DNA of 64,000 nt from a virus (IMGVR_UViG_3300042503_000724:1-64000); one strand, 5' to 3'. Numbered from the stretch's first letter, positions 13,661 through 23,488 are shown. Made by a program: numbers and translations. The notes: generated by a model not told the origin, from the letters alone.

Positions 13661-16597
13661 CTATGCTTGGGCTTCGGTCCAAGAAAGCCTTCCGTTAACT
13701 GTAGCAGTTGTTACACCAGAACCAGAAAGGTTTCTAATTGCTATTGTTACAATGTCTGGTCCATCTGGGAAAACGTTAAGTTCTGTAGTAGATGCGGTAT
13801 TTGTTGTACCACCACCAAGAATTGAGTTTCCTAAATCTCTAACCAAACCAAGATCTTGCTGAACAACACTTGCTTCACCAGACTGAGTAGATACAAAGAA
13901 GGAGAAGATTGGTTCTCCACCAACTAGGGTTGTATTTACTGCGTGATAACAAACTTGAGACAAACTTGATCCACCAACATTTTCCCAAGTGTTTCCAGTT
14001 GCAGTATTAAATCTTGGATTCAAAATAAGTTCTACTAGGAATGCTCCTGGGTTTCCAGCAGTTCCTGCAACTAAGCTTAAAACGTCCATTTGTCTTAGTC
14101 GTAGCTGCATTCTGTTAATAAGCTCTCTTTCTCCAAAAACTCCAACAACTCCGTTGTCTACAGATGGAGCAAGTCTTAGGCTAAGAAGAGCAGATCTTGT
14201 TGATGAGCTTCTTGGAACAACAACACCAGACTTCATACCTGCTTGGAATACGAATGACTTATCATCATCGTATCCACCATCCATAATTACAGATGATCCC
14301 CAGTGACTTGTTCCAGTAGCATACTGTCTAGAGTATAGATCTACTCTTACAGGTGCTGTTGCAGAATATGTAAACGATTGTGCCGTTCCATTTCCACCAC
14401 CAGTGGCACCAGAAACTGGGTTAATGACTACGTTGCTTAGGGCTCTTGTTAGACCTGTAAAGGTTGTAGCAGTTTTTCCTGTGTAAGAAACATACTCAAT
14501 TTCTTGTGCAGTATTTCCAGCCTTTGTAATTGCAAGAGTTCCAGCTGATGGGAATCCTACAGTACTTGCAACTGACATACTAGTAGCAACATTTGAAAGC
14601 GTTGCTGAAAGTTTTGTAACTGGTGCATCTGCTGCTGCCTCATAGCGAGAAGGAAGGTTTCCAGAACGCATATAGGCTTCTGTCTTAACATTTGCGTGTG
14701 TCATTCTATGGCAATAAACAACCTCTCCACGCTCATCCTTAAATCCAAATCTAATTGCACCTGCACCATACCAAGCATAGTCAAGGTAGAACATCTGCAT
14801 CTTAGCTAAATCAACTGTCACACCTGATGGACCAGTTCCATCTAACTTATCAATGTTCCAATCAGACTGTGCAACCTTGGTGTCAACAATCTTGCTTACG
14901 ATTCCACCAGAGGCAATGGTCTGACCACGGTATTCTGGGAACACATAAAGCTCAGTATTACTTGTAATAGACTGAACTTGATAGGTTGCACCTCTAATAG
15001 AGATTCTATCTCCTGGGTTTAACTGTTCAGAGAATCTGGTATCAGTTCCTGTAATAGTTGGAGACCCTTGTGTTGCTGCAACTATACCAGAAATTTGATC
15101 TGTACTAGAACGTCTTACTGCATATAAAGTTTGTCCATCAAATTCAAAGAAGAATCCGTTTTGTTCATCAAACATACCGATTCTAGTCTGACCACCGAAC
15201 CACGATACTGGTGCGACTGTAATTGGGAATCCAGTTGCTGGAGTTGCAGATGGAACTGAGGATGCTGTGTACTGGAATTCTTTAGGTCCAGTAATTGCTG
15301 TAACTGTAAAGGTTCCATTGTATGCTGTTTGATCTGCACCACTTACTGTAACCTGTGCACCAATTCCAAGGAAATGTTCGTATCTAGTTTTTACCGTAAC
15401 GGTTGTGCTAGATGAAGAAATTAAATCAACTGCGAATACTGGCTTCATCATAGATCCAGTTGAGAACTGAATGCCCTTACCTGACTGGTATCTAAAATAT
15501 CTTCTTGTCTGTCTTATAATTTTTGATCCAGGAGCAGAAGAACCAGTTGTAAACTTCACTCCACCATCAAATGGTCTGTGTACAGATAGTGTTCCTGGTC
15601 TACCAGTTAAGGACTTCGCAACAGCAGTGATTGCACCAGATGGGGCATCAATTACATCGAAAGTGAACGTATTTGTTGTTGGAGTTGTCTTTACTTCCCA
15701 AGCACCATTTGGTGGGTTAGAAGAAGCTGCTGTGGTACCAGAAACATAAATCAAATCTCCGATGCTAAGACCATGAGCATTTGTAGTTGTTGCTGTTACT
15801 GTTGTGCTAGAAGCTGTAAATGCAGCACCAGATGAGGTGCTAAGTGGGATCTCTGATCCTGTGTAATTGTAAGCCTTGTATGCAAATGTCTTTGTTGCAT
15901 CACGAACGCTTCCGTTAGTAACATTTGCTCTTGCATAGTAGGTAAAAGTATCATTAGAAACTGTTGTTGTGGAAACGCTTCTTACTAGATACCAACCGTC
16001 TGCATTAACATCCAAGGTATCCTGAATGAAGAACTTATCTCCAACAGAAAGACCGTGGGCTGCAGTAGTTACTACTGTTACAAGTCTAGAAGATCCAGTT
16101 CCTGTAATTGAAACAAAAGTGTTTGTTCCTCCAGAAGGCTGTGCAATTGGTGTTTGAATATCATAAAAGGCTGAAGGCTTGTTGTTTGTAAGACTTAATA
16201 CTTCCCATTTAGTAGGCTGAGTTCCGTATTCAAAATCGGTATCAATTAAAGAAGTAGGTTCGGAAACTCTAAACTTTCCAACAGGATCCATGTATGCTTC
16301 ATCTGGTTGGAAGCTTTCAGCATACTCATCAACTGTGATTTGAAGTTTATCTGTAGCAGACATTGCTGCTGTGTTGTAATTAAGAACAACAGTTGTTGTG
16401 GCTACGTTGTTTGAGTCAATGGCTGGGGTATAGCTTGTTGCTTTAAGACTAGGGTCAGAGAAGTTGTAGATGACTTGGTTAGTAGTTACGTTTGTAATTA
16501 AAACCAGTCTCTCCCTTGGAATGTGATCTGGGATTACAATCGTTCGTGTTGACGGAGTGAATGTATAATTCGTCTCGTGAAGTACTTTTCTAGCCAT
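13661..16597 (-). CDS. large virion structural protein, paralogue 1
   Basis: A 978-aa protein starting MARKVLHETNYTFTPSTRTI, with LITNVTTNQVIYNFSDPSLK near residue 35. It contains repeated beta-domain phrases (TVTTAAHGLSVGDKFFI, TTTNAHGLSIGDLIYVSG, TVSGADQTAYNGTFTV), then DGTGPSGVTVDLAKMQMFYL, HWGSSVIMDGGYDDDKSF, RLAPSVDNGV and a C-terminal RLSWTEAQA. The same blocks in the same order occur in the 1212-aa protein at 46269-49907. These look like baseplate or fibre-network proteins. It is followed immediately by the 1333-aa fibre gene upstream, again as in the other locus. Confidence 0.85.
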   Translation of the reverse strand: MARKVLHETNYTFTPSTRTIVIPDHIPRERLVLITNVTTNQVIYNFSDPSLKATSYTPAIDSNNVATTTVVLNYNTAAMSATDKLQITVDEYAESFQPDEAYMDPVGKFRVSEPTSLIDTDFEYGTQPTKWEVLSLTNNKPSAFYDIQTPIAQPSGGTNTFVSITGTGSSRLVTVVTTAAHGLSVGDKFFIQDTLDVNADGWYLVRSVSTTTVSNDTFTYYARANVTNGSVRDATKTFAYKAYNYTGSEIPLSTSSGAAFTASSTTVTATTTNAHGLSIGDLIYVSGTTAASSNPPNGAWEVKTTPTTNTFTFDVIDAPSGAITAVAKSLTGRPGTLSVHRPFDGGVKFTTGSSAPGSKIIRQTRRYFRYQSGKGIQFSTGSMMKPVFAVDLISSSSTTVTVKTRYEHFLGIGAQVTVSGADQTAYNGTFTVTAITGPKEFQYTASSVPSATPATGFPITVAPVSWFGGQTRIGMFDEQNGFFFEFDGQTLYAVRRSSTDQISGIVAATQGSPTITGTDTRFSEQLNPGDRISIRGATYQVQSITSNTELYVFPEYRGQTIASGGIVSKIVDTKVAQSDWNIDKLDGTGPSGVTVDLAKMQMFYLDYAWYGAGAIRFGFKDERGEVVYCHRMTHANVKTEAYMRSGNLPSRYEAAADAPVTKLSATLSNVATSMSVASTVGFPSAGTLAITKAGNTAQEIEYVSYTGKTATTFTGLTRALSNVVINPVSGATGGGNGTAQSFTYSATAPVRVDLYSRQYATGTSHWGSSVIMDGGYDDDKSFVFQAGMKSGVVVPRSSSTRSALLSLRLAPSVDNGVVGVFGERELINRMQLRLRQMDVLSLVAGTAGNPGAFLVELILNPRFNTATGNTWENVGGSSLSQVCYHAVNTTLVGGEPIFSFFVSTQSGEASVVQQDLGLVRDLGNSILGGGTTNTASTTELNVFPDGPDIVTIAIRNLSGSGVTTATVNGRLSWTEAQA

Positions 16598-16600
16598 TGT

Positions 16601-19600
16601 TTATGCTCCTAATAATATATCCACTGCTTTGAATGGATACCCTTTCTTTATTGAATTTACGTTTGGTCCAAGCATTAACCTGGCATCAAATGTTGATCCT
16701 ACTGGTGGTACTTCAGAAAATGCGATGTAGCCATCTGAGTCTACCATAAAGCCTTCTCTTGGTAGCATAGATTGCCAGACATATTCTGGAAAGTCCACTG
16801 TTTGAATTATACCATTTATTGTTAACAAAAGTCTAAGTGGGTTGTTAATTGCTACTTGTTGTCCTTGGAATTTTGGAACAAATCTAGAATCCATATCGTT
16901 AAACTCATACCTCAAGTCATCCAGTGGAATAATGTCTGGAAGGTATGGCAAACTGGCAAAAATTAAATCGTCCACATATTCTTTATTTGCTGCATCTGTA
17001 TCATCTGTAGGAGATGGCACTGTAACATGACCAGTAAATACTGGATCGTTTGTTCTGGCTATTTCAACATCAATAAAGTCTTTATCAATTGGGGTTGCTG
17101 CCCAGGTTCCTGTTGTAACGTATCCAAGAGTACTAATATTATTTGGCACACCAGAGTACTGTGCAAAAATTATATTATCTGTTCCAATTTTTATTGCACC
17201 ACTTGGAGTCGTAGAAGTTCCACCCTGAGAAACAACATAAGAATCATTTGCAGAGTTGGTACCTGAAGTAACAAAAACGTAATCTCCATTTTTAATTAGT
17301 CCATTTGTTGAAGTATTTCCATTAAAATTTGTAGCCCTTGTAAGAATAAACGGATCGTCACCGTCACCAGCAAATGTTACAACATAAATACCATTATGCT
17401 TTGCGTCAGTCTGATCTTTAATAAGAACTCTTTGACCAGCCTCTACCTCTGGTCCATCAAGTATCAATGCTCCATCTACATTTCCAGTAAGGGTTGCTCC
17501 AACTCCAAGACCGCCAGAAGAATCGCTAGTTCCAGCTGCATATGTTGCATTTAGATTTGTTTGGGAAACATAGACCACCTGAGGTTTAACATTAATTCCA
17601 GCAGCCAATGCGTCAACATAGCTTTTAGTTGTAGCATGACCAGAACTTGTTGGAGTTGGCACAGTAACAGTTCCAACAAAATTTGTAGAAGGATAAACAG
17701 AAACTGTTCCAGTTGCTCCACTTGTTGAAGAACCAATGTTAATATTTGTTTCTGAACCTGATGCCCCACCAGTTCCAATGTTGATTGTTTTTGTAGTTGT
17801 AGTAGCATTTCCAAATAAAGTTGCAGTAACTGATCCTGTTGGAGTGCCTCCAATTGTAAATGTTGTTGCTGCACCTGCAAGGTTAACAGTAGTTGCGGTT
17901 GTATTAAATAAGTCTAAAGATGTGCTTGTTGTGACTATTGCAGGAGTTCTAATTGTAGTGCTTGCACCAGCATCAGTAGATCCCATAATTAATGTTGTTG
18001 CTGCCCCAGCAAAATTAACTGTTGTTGCAGTAGCATTTATTAAATTAAAGGTACTTGTTCCAGATATTAAGGATGTGCTAATTGTTGGGGAAGAACCAGT
18101 TATATAAGAATTTGTGTCAATAGACCAGCTGTCTGGTCCAAGTCTTTTTAATAGACCAACTCCAGAAGTTATTGCTGCAATTGCACTAAGATCTCCGTCA
18201 ACTGGTTGATATCCAGACAAAGAAGATGATAGTGCATATGTACTTGAGTCATAGGACCATGTTCCTGCTGTATTTTTTAGAAGACCAGTGCCAGAACCAA
18301 GAGTATTAATTCCTGCAAGATGTGAACTGTAAGCTTGAACGTCTGTTCCAATTACAAGACCTAAAGATGTTCTTCCAGAGGATGCATCAAGACCTGAAGA
18401 TCCACCGTCCCATTTATTTCTATCAGTATATGCGGTGTCCCAATTAGAAGAATTATTAGTTACTGTAGTGTATGTTGAATCTGTTCCACGAACAACAATT
18501 CCAGTTGTTGACAATGCAGAAATATTTGTAAGGTCTAAATCTTTTGGTTGGTAGTCTGATATGGCATCAGCCTTGGTTAAATATGTAGCTTCTGCTGTTG
18601 CTGTTGAGAGCAAGTTACCAAGTTGTGTTTGTATAGAAGATGTTACTCCATCTAGGTATCCTATTTCTGTAGATGTAACATTTCCAATACTTGTTGTTGA
18701 TGGAAGAATTACTATGCCAGTAAATGTTGGACCAGATAATGTAGCATATGCTGTTAGGTCTAACTGTGTGCTTGGAACTTTTCCTGATGGATCATCAAGT
18801 GTCGCTACGCCACCTGCAATACCTTTTGCACTCATAGGAATGTAGCCAGTTGAAGTGTTGCTTATGTCAGAAACTCTTGCAATTGTATCTGGTATAACTG
18901 CATCTGAAATTTCTCCGCCAGTAAGTGTTGGCTTTGAGTCTAGCTGAGTTTGTATAGCAGAGGTTACGCCATTTAAATATCCAACTTCTGTAGCACTTAC
19001 GTCACCAATTGATGTTGTGGATGGCAAGACAACTATCCCAGTAAATGTTGGTGCATCTAAAGGTGCAAAACTTGTTGCAACAAACTCTGTTGTTGCAATT
19101 CTAGTACTATTGTTTCCAGCTGTAGCAGTTGTTGCTAAGGGTAAGCCAGTAAACTCTGGACTTTCTAGTGGTGCATAGCTAGAAAGACTTGAATTTAAAG
19201 CGTAAGAATTTGTGTCTATGCTAAATGCATCTTCACCAGTTCTTTTTACAAATCCAGTACCAATAATTTCTGTAATTGAAGTAAGTCCTGGATTATATTC
19301 TTGTACATCTAGACCAATGCTACCAGAAGTAAGAAGATCTGCTTCTGCTGCAGTTTGATTTTTCCATTGAGAGGTTGCACTATCATATGCAAGAACTTCA
19401 TTGTCTGCTATAGTTCCACTAATTGTTACATCTGTAAGACTGCTTATATCTGTGACTGCAGAAACCGTTTCATTTATCCACTTTGAAGTTGTGGTATCCC
19501 AAACAAGTGCTTGTCCATCTGTTGGGGTTCCAGTAATTACAACATTTGAAAGACTGTCAACTGTATGGTTGTGTGATGTAGAAGACTTGCTATCAATTTG

Positions 19601-20602
19601 TGTTTGAATGGCGGAAGTTACACCGTCAAGATATCCTATTTCAGTGTCAGTAACTCCAGATACAACTGTTTGAAGCCCTGCTTCTGCTGCTGTTTGATTT
19701 TTCCAAAGACCACTTGCACTATCATAGGAGAGGATTTCATTATCTGCTATTGACGCATTAGCTTCAAGAAGTACATCATGAATTTCTTTTAACTCAAAAC
19801 CATTTTGTACCTTAACAAAAATCTCACCAGTGTTTGCATTTTTTCTAGTAACAACACCAATAAAAACTAAATGTGCAGGAGCAACAGGCTTGTTTGTAAG
19901 ACCATAAATTAAATTACCATCTGTACCAAGCCATACTGGATCACCCTCTGCACCTGCGGTAGATGTGTCAAGACCTGCTAGAAGACCTTCTGTTACAACT
20001 TTAACCAATGCATTGTTTGCTCCGCCAGATTCTAAAAGACCAATAGTCTTACTAGATGTTGCTTCGGATGCGTTAGAAGCTTTTGAAACAACCATGTTTG
20101 TTCCATTAGAAGAACTTACATATACTGCTTGACCTTTTGCAATAGCACCATTTAATCTAACATCATGTTTTAAAACTGCGGTATAGTCTGCAGATGGAGC
20201 ATTTATTACATCAATATGTAATTCATTAGATGCGTCTTCATATGTTACAGAAGCATTGGTGTGGTTTGCGTGGGTAAATAGTGGGGCTACAAAGTCTTGT
20301 ACCTGCTCTTGTGAAAGGCTTACAACACCGTTTACTTCTACCCAATAAGTACCATCATAAATATAGAACTCACCAGTATCATTCTTATACCAGGCATCTC
20401 CAGTTGCTGGACTTGATGGGGCAGTGGTTGAAACATTAATGTCTGATCCGCCATCATTACCAACGGGAACCCAAGCACCATTGGCATATACTTTTACTGC
20501 ATCAGATGTGGTATTGTAATAAATGTCACCTTCAACTGGTGAGGATGGGTCTGAAGCTAAATTGACCAAATTAATAGGGTTTAAAAACTTTTTACTAGCC
20601 AT
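16601..20602 (-). CDS. 1333-aa tail fibre with GYLDGVTS repeats
   Basis: A long fibre protein. Near the N-terminus are trimeric-fibre-like blocks (PVEGDIYYNTTSDAVKVYA, ATGDAWYKNDTGEFYIYDG). The shaft carries repeats of (E)IGYLDGVTSxIQTQ separated by variable loops, and TTATTVNLAGAATTFTIGG-type collagen-free beta repeats. The C-terminal domain (about residues 1225-1333: LTINGIIQTVDFPEYVWQS, GFMVDSDGYIAFSEVPPVGS, YPFKAVDILLGA) is shared with the 1300-aa protein at 49919. It is preceded by an extended -10 motif 9 nt before the ATG. Likely host recognition. Confidence 0.88.
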   Translation of the reverse strand: MASKKFLNPINLVNLASDPSSPVEGDIYYNTTSDAVKVYANGAWVPVGNDGGSDINVSTTAPSSPATGDAWYKNDTGEFYIYDGTYWVEVNGVVSLSQEQVQDFVAPLFTHANHTNASVTYEDASNELHIDVINAPSADYTAVLKHDVRLNGAIAKGQAVYVSSSNGTNMVVSKASNASEATSSKTIGLLESGGANNALVKVVTEGLLAGLDTSTAGAEGDPVWLGTDGNLIYGLTNKPVAPAHLVFIGVVTRKNANTGEIFVKVQNGFELKEIHDVLLEANASIADNEILSYDSASGLWKNQTAAEAGLQTVVSGVTDTEIGYLDGVTSAIQTQIDSKSSTSHNHTVDSLSNVVITGTPTDGQALVWDTTTSKWINETVSAVTDISSLTDVTISGTIADNEVLAYDSATSQWKNQTAAEADLLTSGSIGLDVQEYNPGLTSITEIIGTGFVKRTGEDAFSIDTNSYALNSSLSSYAPLESPEFTGLPLATTATAGNNSTRIATTEFVATSFAPLDAPTFTGIVVLPSTTSIGDVSATEVGYLNGVTSAIQTQLDSKPTLTGGEISDAVIPDTIARVSDISNTSTGYIPMSAKGIAGGVATLDDPSGKVPSTQLDLTAYATLSGPTFTGIVILPSTTSIGNVTSTEIGYLDGVTSSIQTQLGNLLSTATAEATYLTKADAISDYQPKDLDLTNISALSTTGIVVRGTDSTYTTVTNNSSNWDTAYTDRNKWDGGSSGLDASSGRTSLGLVIGTDVQAYSSHLAGINTLGSGTGLLKNTAGTWSYDSSTYALSSSLSGYQPVDGDLSAIAAITSGVGLLKRLGPDSWSIDTNSYITGSSPTISTSLISGTSTFNLINATATTVNFAGAATTLIMGSTDAGASTTIRTPAIVTTSTSLDLFNTTATTVNLAGAATTFTIGGTPTGSVTATLFGNATTTTKTINIGTGGASGSETNINIGSSTSGATGTVSVYPSTNFVGTVTVPTPTSSGHATTKSYVDALAAGINVKPQVVYVSQTNLNATYAAGTSDSSGGLGVGATLTGNVDGALILDGPEVEAGQRVLIKDQTDAKHNGIYVVTFAGDGDDPFILTRATNFNGNTSTNGLIKNGDYVFVTSGTNSANDSYVVSQGGTSTTPSGAIKIGTDNIIFAQYSGVPNNISTLGYVTTGTWAATPIDKDFIDVEIARTNDPVFTGHVTVPSPTDDTDAANKEYVDDLIFASLPYLPDIIPLDDLRYEFNDMDSRFVPKFQGQQVAINNPLRLLLTINGIIQTVDFPEYVWQSMLPREGFMVDSDGYIAFSEVPPVGSTFDARLMLGPNVNSIKKGYPFKAVDILLGA

Positions 20603-20611
20603 AGTAGTTTA

Positions 20612-20620
20612 ATTATATCA
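20612..20620 (-). promoter_or_regulatory. extended -10 promoter close to the fibre gene start
   Basis: Minus-strand TGATATAAT, 9 nt upstream of the ATG at 20602. There is no convincing -35. The short distance means the transcript would have almost no leader. The 55-nt gap after the upstream gene holds nothing else. Confidence 0.55.
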
Positions 20621-20657
20621 TTTATGTAGGTTTAAGTATAGGATGTTCTACAAGCCA

Positions 20658-22373
20658 TTATAGTTCTGCTTCTGATGCCCAATGAAAAGATATTCCATTT
20701 GCGTTAGCACCAGAAGAACTAAGTGCTCTAAACGAGTTTTCTCCTGAACCATCAAGACTTCCAGTAACGCTTTGCTGGCTAGAGCCATAAGTTTCTCTTG
20801 TAACTTTTCCAGAAGCACCAGTCATGGTATCCCAAATAGATAAAGTTGGGCTTGACTTTCTTTTTGATACTTTATACGGAACAGATGTAACTATGTATCC
20901 AGTGGTAGGTGCAGCAGACCCACTAAAAAATGCTCCTACGATGGTACTTGTTCCAAGAGCAGTTCCTAAATCGTAAGACTTCTCATAGTACCTTTGGCAC
21001 AATGCTAGTTCTGTACCAATAGGACGTTGTTCAAACGGGGTGGCTATAGAACCCTTTTCAACTTGCACACCCCACACATCAAATGTAAAGGTTGCATTTA
21101 TTGGTAAAGAAAAGAATATGTGTAGCGATGAATCTGGATTAGTTCCTAATGTTTTTCCAGATAAAGACGGAACGGTAACTGTGTAAGTAAACTTAGTCCA
21201 AGAAGTTGTAACCGCTACGCTTGTAGCAACTGTTGTGTACTGAAAAGAAGATGGTGAACCACCAGAGCCATAAGCTTGACCAATTAAAATTCCAGGAATT
21301 GTAGTGTTAGCAGATGTTTTAGCCCAGAATGAAATTACAATATTCTGTCCAGCAAAAGTACGGACGTCTTCAATTTTCTGGAGTAAATAGTTATACGTTG
21401 CTCCAGAGCCAGCAACAGACTGATTGTATCTTAAAAAGTATTTTGGTTCGTATTCTGAAATTGCTCCTGCTCCAGGGGTAAAAGATTGCTGAGTGATAAG
21501 GCGAGTTGAGCCAGAACCATCTAGCCAAGTTAACCATCTATCTGCGTTGTAACCACCATTACTTGGAGTAATTGATGTGCCTCGTTGCCAGATATCCATA
21601 CCACCATTGATAATGGCATTGCGGAAACCACTGATAGGTGTAGTAGTCATGTTTGGGTACTCTGACAGATCAGCAGAAGTTAAATAGGTGTTAGTGTCTA
21701 GTGACCAGGATATCATTCCCATTCCATAGTTTGCAAACTTAACTATTCCACTTTGAATAGTAATATTTCCAAATGTACTAGAGAGTGTTGATAAAGCACC
21801 ATTAAGTGGCTGATATGTAGAACTTGCTGTAGATATATCTAATTTATTTCCAAGAGCAGTTGTGATGGTGGATGCATAGTTTGCATCATCTCCAAGTGCT
21901 GCTGCAAGTTCATTAAGAGTATTTAATGTTGAGGGTGCAGCATCAATTAAATTGGTTATTGCTGTTCCAACATATGTTTCTGTTGCGTATCCAGAAATAG
22001 ATGCACCTGCAGGAATTGTAACCGTACCAGTAAATGTGGGGGAGGCTAGTGGAGATTTTGTACCCAACTGTGTTTGAATAGCACTAGTTACGCCATCAAG
22101 GTACCCAATTTCAGTGTCTGTTACGTTGGTTACTATTGGCTGGTATGTGGTTGCTGCGGTAGATGAAGAAAGCTTTGTACCTAACTGAGTCTGAATAGAT
22201 GATGTAACGCCATCTAAATATCCTAGTTCAGTATCTGAAACATTTGAAACTCTTGGCTGGTAGTCAGCAGTTAGATCAATTCCAATAATTTCCCAAGATG
22301 TACCATTATAACGATATCCCTGATATTCATCATTAACTTGTGGAGCAGGAGAGGTTGGAAAGATAGTTGCCAT
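20658..22373 (-). CDS. 571-aa tail fibre with carbohydrate-binding-like C-terminus
   Basis: The N-terminal third has two GYLDGVTSxIQTQLGTK repeats of the same family as in the 1333-aa fibre. The second half begins FRNAIINGGMDIWQRGTSIT, then NADRWLTWLDG and a jelly-roll-like domain (ENSFRALSSSGANANGISFH). The IINGxMDIWQRG and ADRW phrases are widespread in phage receptor-binding proteins and prophage fibres. It is therefore a candidate receptor-binding protein. Confidence 0.85.
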   Translation of the reverse strand: MATIFPTSPAPQVNDEYQGYRYNGTSWEIIGIDLTADYQPRVSNVSDTELGYLDGVTSSIQTQLGTKLSSSTAATTYQPIVTNVTDTEIGYLDGVTSAIQTQLGTKSPLASPTFTGTVTIPAGASISGYATETYVGTAITNLIDAAPSTLNTLNELAAALGDDANYASTITTALGNKLDISTASSTYQPLNGALSTLSSTFGNITIQSGIVKFANYGMGMISWSLDTNTYLTSADLSEYPNMTTTPISGFRNAIINGGMDIWQRGTSITPSNGGYNADRWLTWLDGSGSTRLITQQSFTPGAGAISEYEPKYFLRYNQSVAGSGATYNYLLQKIEDVRTFAGQNIVISFWAKTSANTTIPGILIGQAYGSGGSPSSFQYTTVATSVAVTTSWTKFTYTVTVPSLSGKTLGTNPDSSLHIFFSLPINATFTFDVWGVQVEKGSIATPFEQRPIGTELALCQRYYEKSYDLGTALGTSTIVGAFFSGSAAPTTGYIVTSVPYKVSKRKSSPTLSIWDTMTGASGKVTRETYGSSQQSVTGSLDGSGENSFRALSSSGANANGISFHWASEAEL

Positions 22374-22379
22374 ATGTCT

Positions 22380-22388
22380 ATTTTATCA
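22380..22388 (-). promoter_or_regulatory. extended -10 promoter giving a leaderless fibre mRNA
   Basis: Minus-strand TGATAAAAT, with only six bases (AGACAT) between the -10 hexamer and the ATG at 22373. With transcription starting 6-7 nt after the -10, the mRNA would begin at the start codon. No ribosome-binding site is visible upstream. Confidence 0.55.
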
Positions 22389-22408
22389 CCTATTTATGCG
22401 TATGGCAC

Positions 22409-22681
22409 CTAGTTATCATATATAATGTATGATACAGGACTGTTAATTTTGTCATCTAAACTCTTCTGAATTCTAATCTGCTGAATAGCAGTTTCTTCAG
22501 CAATTTTTTTAGATTGAAAAACTACTCCCTTTAATCCACACCTAACCTTAACCCACTCGTTAATCCCAGTTCTTCTTTGAACTGATGCCTTATAGGTTCC
22601 TTTTTCAGGCAGGTATGTAATAACTGCACGATACTGATGTTCTTCTACAAGCATCTCATCTTTTAGTTTGCGATTAAACAT
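22409..22681 (-). CDS. 90-aa protein of unknown function
   Basis: Start ATG at 22681 (MFNRKLKDEMLVEEHQYRAV), chosen because it overlaps the thioredoxin stop and a TTG further up is less likely. The protein looks like beta strands (AVITYLPEKGTYKASVQRR, WVKVRCGLKGVVFQS) followed by a helix. No family recognised. It ends just before the promoter of the fibre gene. Confidence 0.7.
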   Translation of the reverse strand: MFNRKLKDEMLVEEHQYRAVITYLPEKGTYKASVQRRTGINEWVKVRCGLKGVVFQSKKIAEETAIQQIRIQKSLDDKINSPVSYIIYDN

Positions 22682-22967
22682 TATCAAACAACGCTTTCTT
22701 TAGTGCTGGCTTTGGCTTAGCCCCAACAATATGCTTTAGTTTTTCTCCACTATTGTATAGCATAATAACTGGGATGCTATTGATGCCAAGTGCTTGTGCA
22801 AGTTCTGGACTCTCATCAACATTGATCTTTAGCAAACGAACATCCTGCTCTTTAGATAGTTCTTCAATTACAGGTGTTAACATCTTGCATGGTCCACACC
22901 ACTCAGCCCAGAAGTCCACGAGGGTCTGACCTGACTTAACTTCTTCAATAAATTCTACTAGATTCAT
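22674..22967 (-). CDS. trx: thioredoxin
   Basis: A 97-aa thioredoxin with a complete WCGPCK active site (W23-C24-G25-P26-C27), FWAEWCGPCKMLTPVIEELS, DVRLLKINVDESPELAQALG and the cis-Pro loop SIPVIMLYNSGEK. It is cytosolic and a thiol-disulfide reductant. Phage thioredoxins can supply electrons to ribonucleotide reductase or act as polymerase processivity factors; no RNR is visible in the window. The ATG overlaps the upstream stop as TAATG. Confidence 0.95.
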   Translation of the reverse strand: MNLVEFIEEVKSGQTLVDFWAEWCGPCKMLTPVIEELSKEQDVRLLKINVDESPELAQALGINSIPVIMLYNSGEKLKHIVGAKPKPALKKALFDNV

Positions 22968-23170
22968 TACGACACTACTCCATTGTTTCTCTTGTTTTTT
23001 ATTTTATATTCTGAAGCTCTACCAGAGGATGTTCCTTTGTATGTGGCTTCAATCATTCTACGATTATATAACAGTTCTTTTTCTGCTCTTTCAATCTGTT
23101 TGTCCCAGCTAAACTTTTCTTTTTTTGCTCTTGGTTTTCTTGGTTGTCTTGGCTTTCTTGGTTGTCTCAC
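22967..23170 (-). CDS. 67-aa very basic protein, GTG start
   Basis: The GTG at 23170-23168 is chosen because AAGGAT lies 6-7 nt upstream and a longer frame would run into the tRNA gene. The protein opens RQPRKPRQPRKPRAKK and continues KFSWDKQIERAEKELLYNRR, giving a high positive charge. Such a composition suggests DNA or RNA binding or a virion-packaged protein. No family recognised. Confidence 0.65.
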   Translation of the reverse strand: MRQPRKPRQPRKPRAKKEKFSWDKQIERAEKELLYNRRMIEATYKGTSSGRASEYKIKNKRNNGVVS

Positions 23171-23196
23171 AATATAATCCTTTTGTTTTATTTTAG

Positions 23197-23268
23197 AGCT
23201 CCAAGTGAATTCCGAGATCACAACCTATGCTTTACAAGAGCATCGCTCTACCGTTGAGCTATTGGAGC
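23197..23268 (-). tRNA. tRNA-Thr (anticodon UGU)
   Basis: The minus strand folds as a cloverleaf. The acceptor arms GCTCCAA/TTGGAGC pair perfectly over 7 bp. The D stem is GCTC/GAGC. The anticodon stem ATGCT/AGCAT encloses CTTGTAA, giving anticodon TGT for ACA. The T arm GTGAT/TTCAC has one mismatch at the loop end and an unusual CTCGGAA loop, so the score would be lower than for the three tRNAs in the cluster. No CCA is encoded. Confidence 0.82.
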
Positions 23269-23281
23269 AATTCTTTATTTA

Positions 23282-23488
23282 TTAATACTTATCGTGACTT
23301 ACTTCGTGTCTATCATCAATGTACTTGTGAATCTTTTTAAGTACTCGTGATTTTGAAATAGCAAGTAGTGCTACTGCAAACACAATGTTCCAAAAAAATT
23401 CTGCAACAACGTGCTCTAGCCCAAACATTACTTCAAACAACTCGCTTGTATGTCCTGCATGTTCTGATTCTTCACCTGTGTAAATCAT
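23282..23488 (-). CDS. 68-aa single-span membrane protein
   Basis: Starts MIYTGEESEHAGHTSELFEV. A hydrophobic stretch of roughly 19 residues (AEFFWNIVFAVALLAISK) is followed by a basic tail (SRVLKKIHKYIDDRHEVSHD), predicting N-out/C-in orientation. Position two genes after the M23 peptidase makes a holin-like role possible, but the length and single span are not diagnostic. Its ATG overlaps the upstream small gene as ATGA. Confidence 0.7.
   Translation of the reverse strand: MIYTGEESEHAGHTSELFEVMFGLEHVVAEFFWNIVFAVALLAISKSRVLKKIHKYIDDRHEVSHDKY

Noticed and set aside
18625-22240. Repeated DNA blocks in the fibre genes as mobile-element remnants
   Set aside because: They are in-frame GYLDGVTS protein repeats without terminal inverted repeats or transposase.
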